In this document: piece by piece, positions 5,356 to 5,505 of the stretch
How positions within the stretch are numbered: position 1 is the first letter of the stretch
Layout of the letters: every line of letters begins with the position of its first letter
DNA from: Thermoplasmata archaeon
Lineage (GTDB): Archaea > Thermoplasmatota > E2 > UBA9212
DNA: 5,505 bases
Assembly (NCBI GenBank): GCA_013329495.1
Contig: DUKC01000109.1
Coordinates: 1-5,505 of the forward strand
Direction of reading: 5' to 3'
The notes under the pieces: model-generated
The model's input: only the letters and a program-made list of their open reading frames with translations
What the model was told of the DNA's origin: nothing
The model's database searches: none
Program-made: the position numbers and the translations under genes

Positions 5356-5505
5356 TTATTGAACCTTAAACGTTACATTTGATATTTTCTTTCTCATGAT
5401 CCATTTACTCTTTCCAATAGATTGACAATCATATCCTTGATTGCTCAATTCAATTATTTCCTTTTCTGTCGTAACTATTTTGCTATCAAATTCGTTTTCT
5501 ATTGT
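5356..5505 (-). CDS. C-terminal 49 codons of a truncated convergent gene, perhaps a tyrosine recombinase tail
   Basis: The minus strand is open from the window edge to TAA at 5358-5356, giving 49 residues with clear protein character. The readable parts are FDSKIVTTEKEIIELSNQGY (6-25) and SKWIMRKKISNVTFKVQ at the end. The start lies outside the window. The gene is convergent with the oxidoreductase, the two stop codons being nine bases apart. The layout of a basic strand, T-x-E-E-I-x-x-L, a G-Y/F pair and a final K/R-rich strand recalls the C-terminal tail of archaeal XerC-like integrases as I remember them (CKVAT..EE...LIEAGFEYV...FRKRK). The match is loose, the conserved FEYV is not present, and the chain runs nine residues past the RKK. 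I treat it as hypothetical with a weak integrase hint. Confidence 0.6.
   Translation of the reverse strand, partial: TIENEFDSKIVTTEKEIIELSNQGYDCQSIGKSKWIMRKKISNVTFKVQ

Noticed and set aside
1..5505. CRISPR array or tandem repeats
   Set aside because: No regularly spaced repeats were seen. The only repeats noted are the two short pairs already described.

Overview
The window looks archaeal. The glycine decarboxylase P-protein is split into two genes, a form found in archaea and in some bacteria. An S-adenosylmethionine (SAM) hydrolase of the former DUF62 family, widespread in archaea, follows directly. Arginine is written mostly with AGA/AGG. The two promoter-proximal genes lack a Shine-Dalgarno site at useful spacing, but each has a purine tract plus TATA-like box at the same distance (37 bases) from its ATG, as expected for leaderless archaeal transcripts. 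I cannot place the organism more precisely from this sequence.

Layout, left to right. Bases 1-314 hold no clear large gene. The extreme left edge carries a short element ending in GGTAGTTCAC. A possible 46-residue minus-strand protein lies at 96-236, and the AT-rich gap at 237-314 would be a divergent promoter region. From 315 to 3908 runs a tight three-gene unit on the plus strand: gcvPA, gcvPB (4-base ATGA overlap) and a SAM hydrolase (4-base gap). The gap at 3909-4047 holds a T-tract, a strong GC hairpin, a second GGTAGTTCAC copy and a promoter. The plus-strand gene at 4048-5346 encodes an FAD-dependent oxidoreductase of the phytoene-desaturase/amine-oxidase superfamily. A convergent minus-strand gene enters from the right edge, with only its last 49 codons visible.

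How the genes work together. GcvPA and GcvPB form the glycine-decarboxylating P-protein of the glycine cleavage system, which feeds or draws on one-carbon units carried by a tetrahydropterin. The aminomethyltransferase (GcvT), lipoyl carrier (GcvH) and dihydrolipoyl dehydrogenase are not in the window. The SAM hydrolase, apparently co-transcribed, splits SAM to adenosine and methionine, so the unit joins one-carbon supply to SAM turnover. That link is an inference from gene order.

The most interesting non-genic signal is the pair of hairpin-plus-GGTAGTTCAC elements, one in each intergenic region. They resemble my memory of archaeal IS200/IS605 (TnpB-associated) right ends, where the transposon end doubles as the scaffold of a guide RNA. 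This cannot be proven here. The rest of the window is ordinary metabolic sequence.
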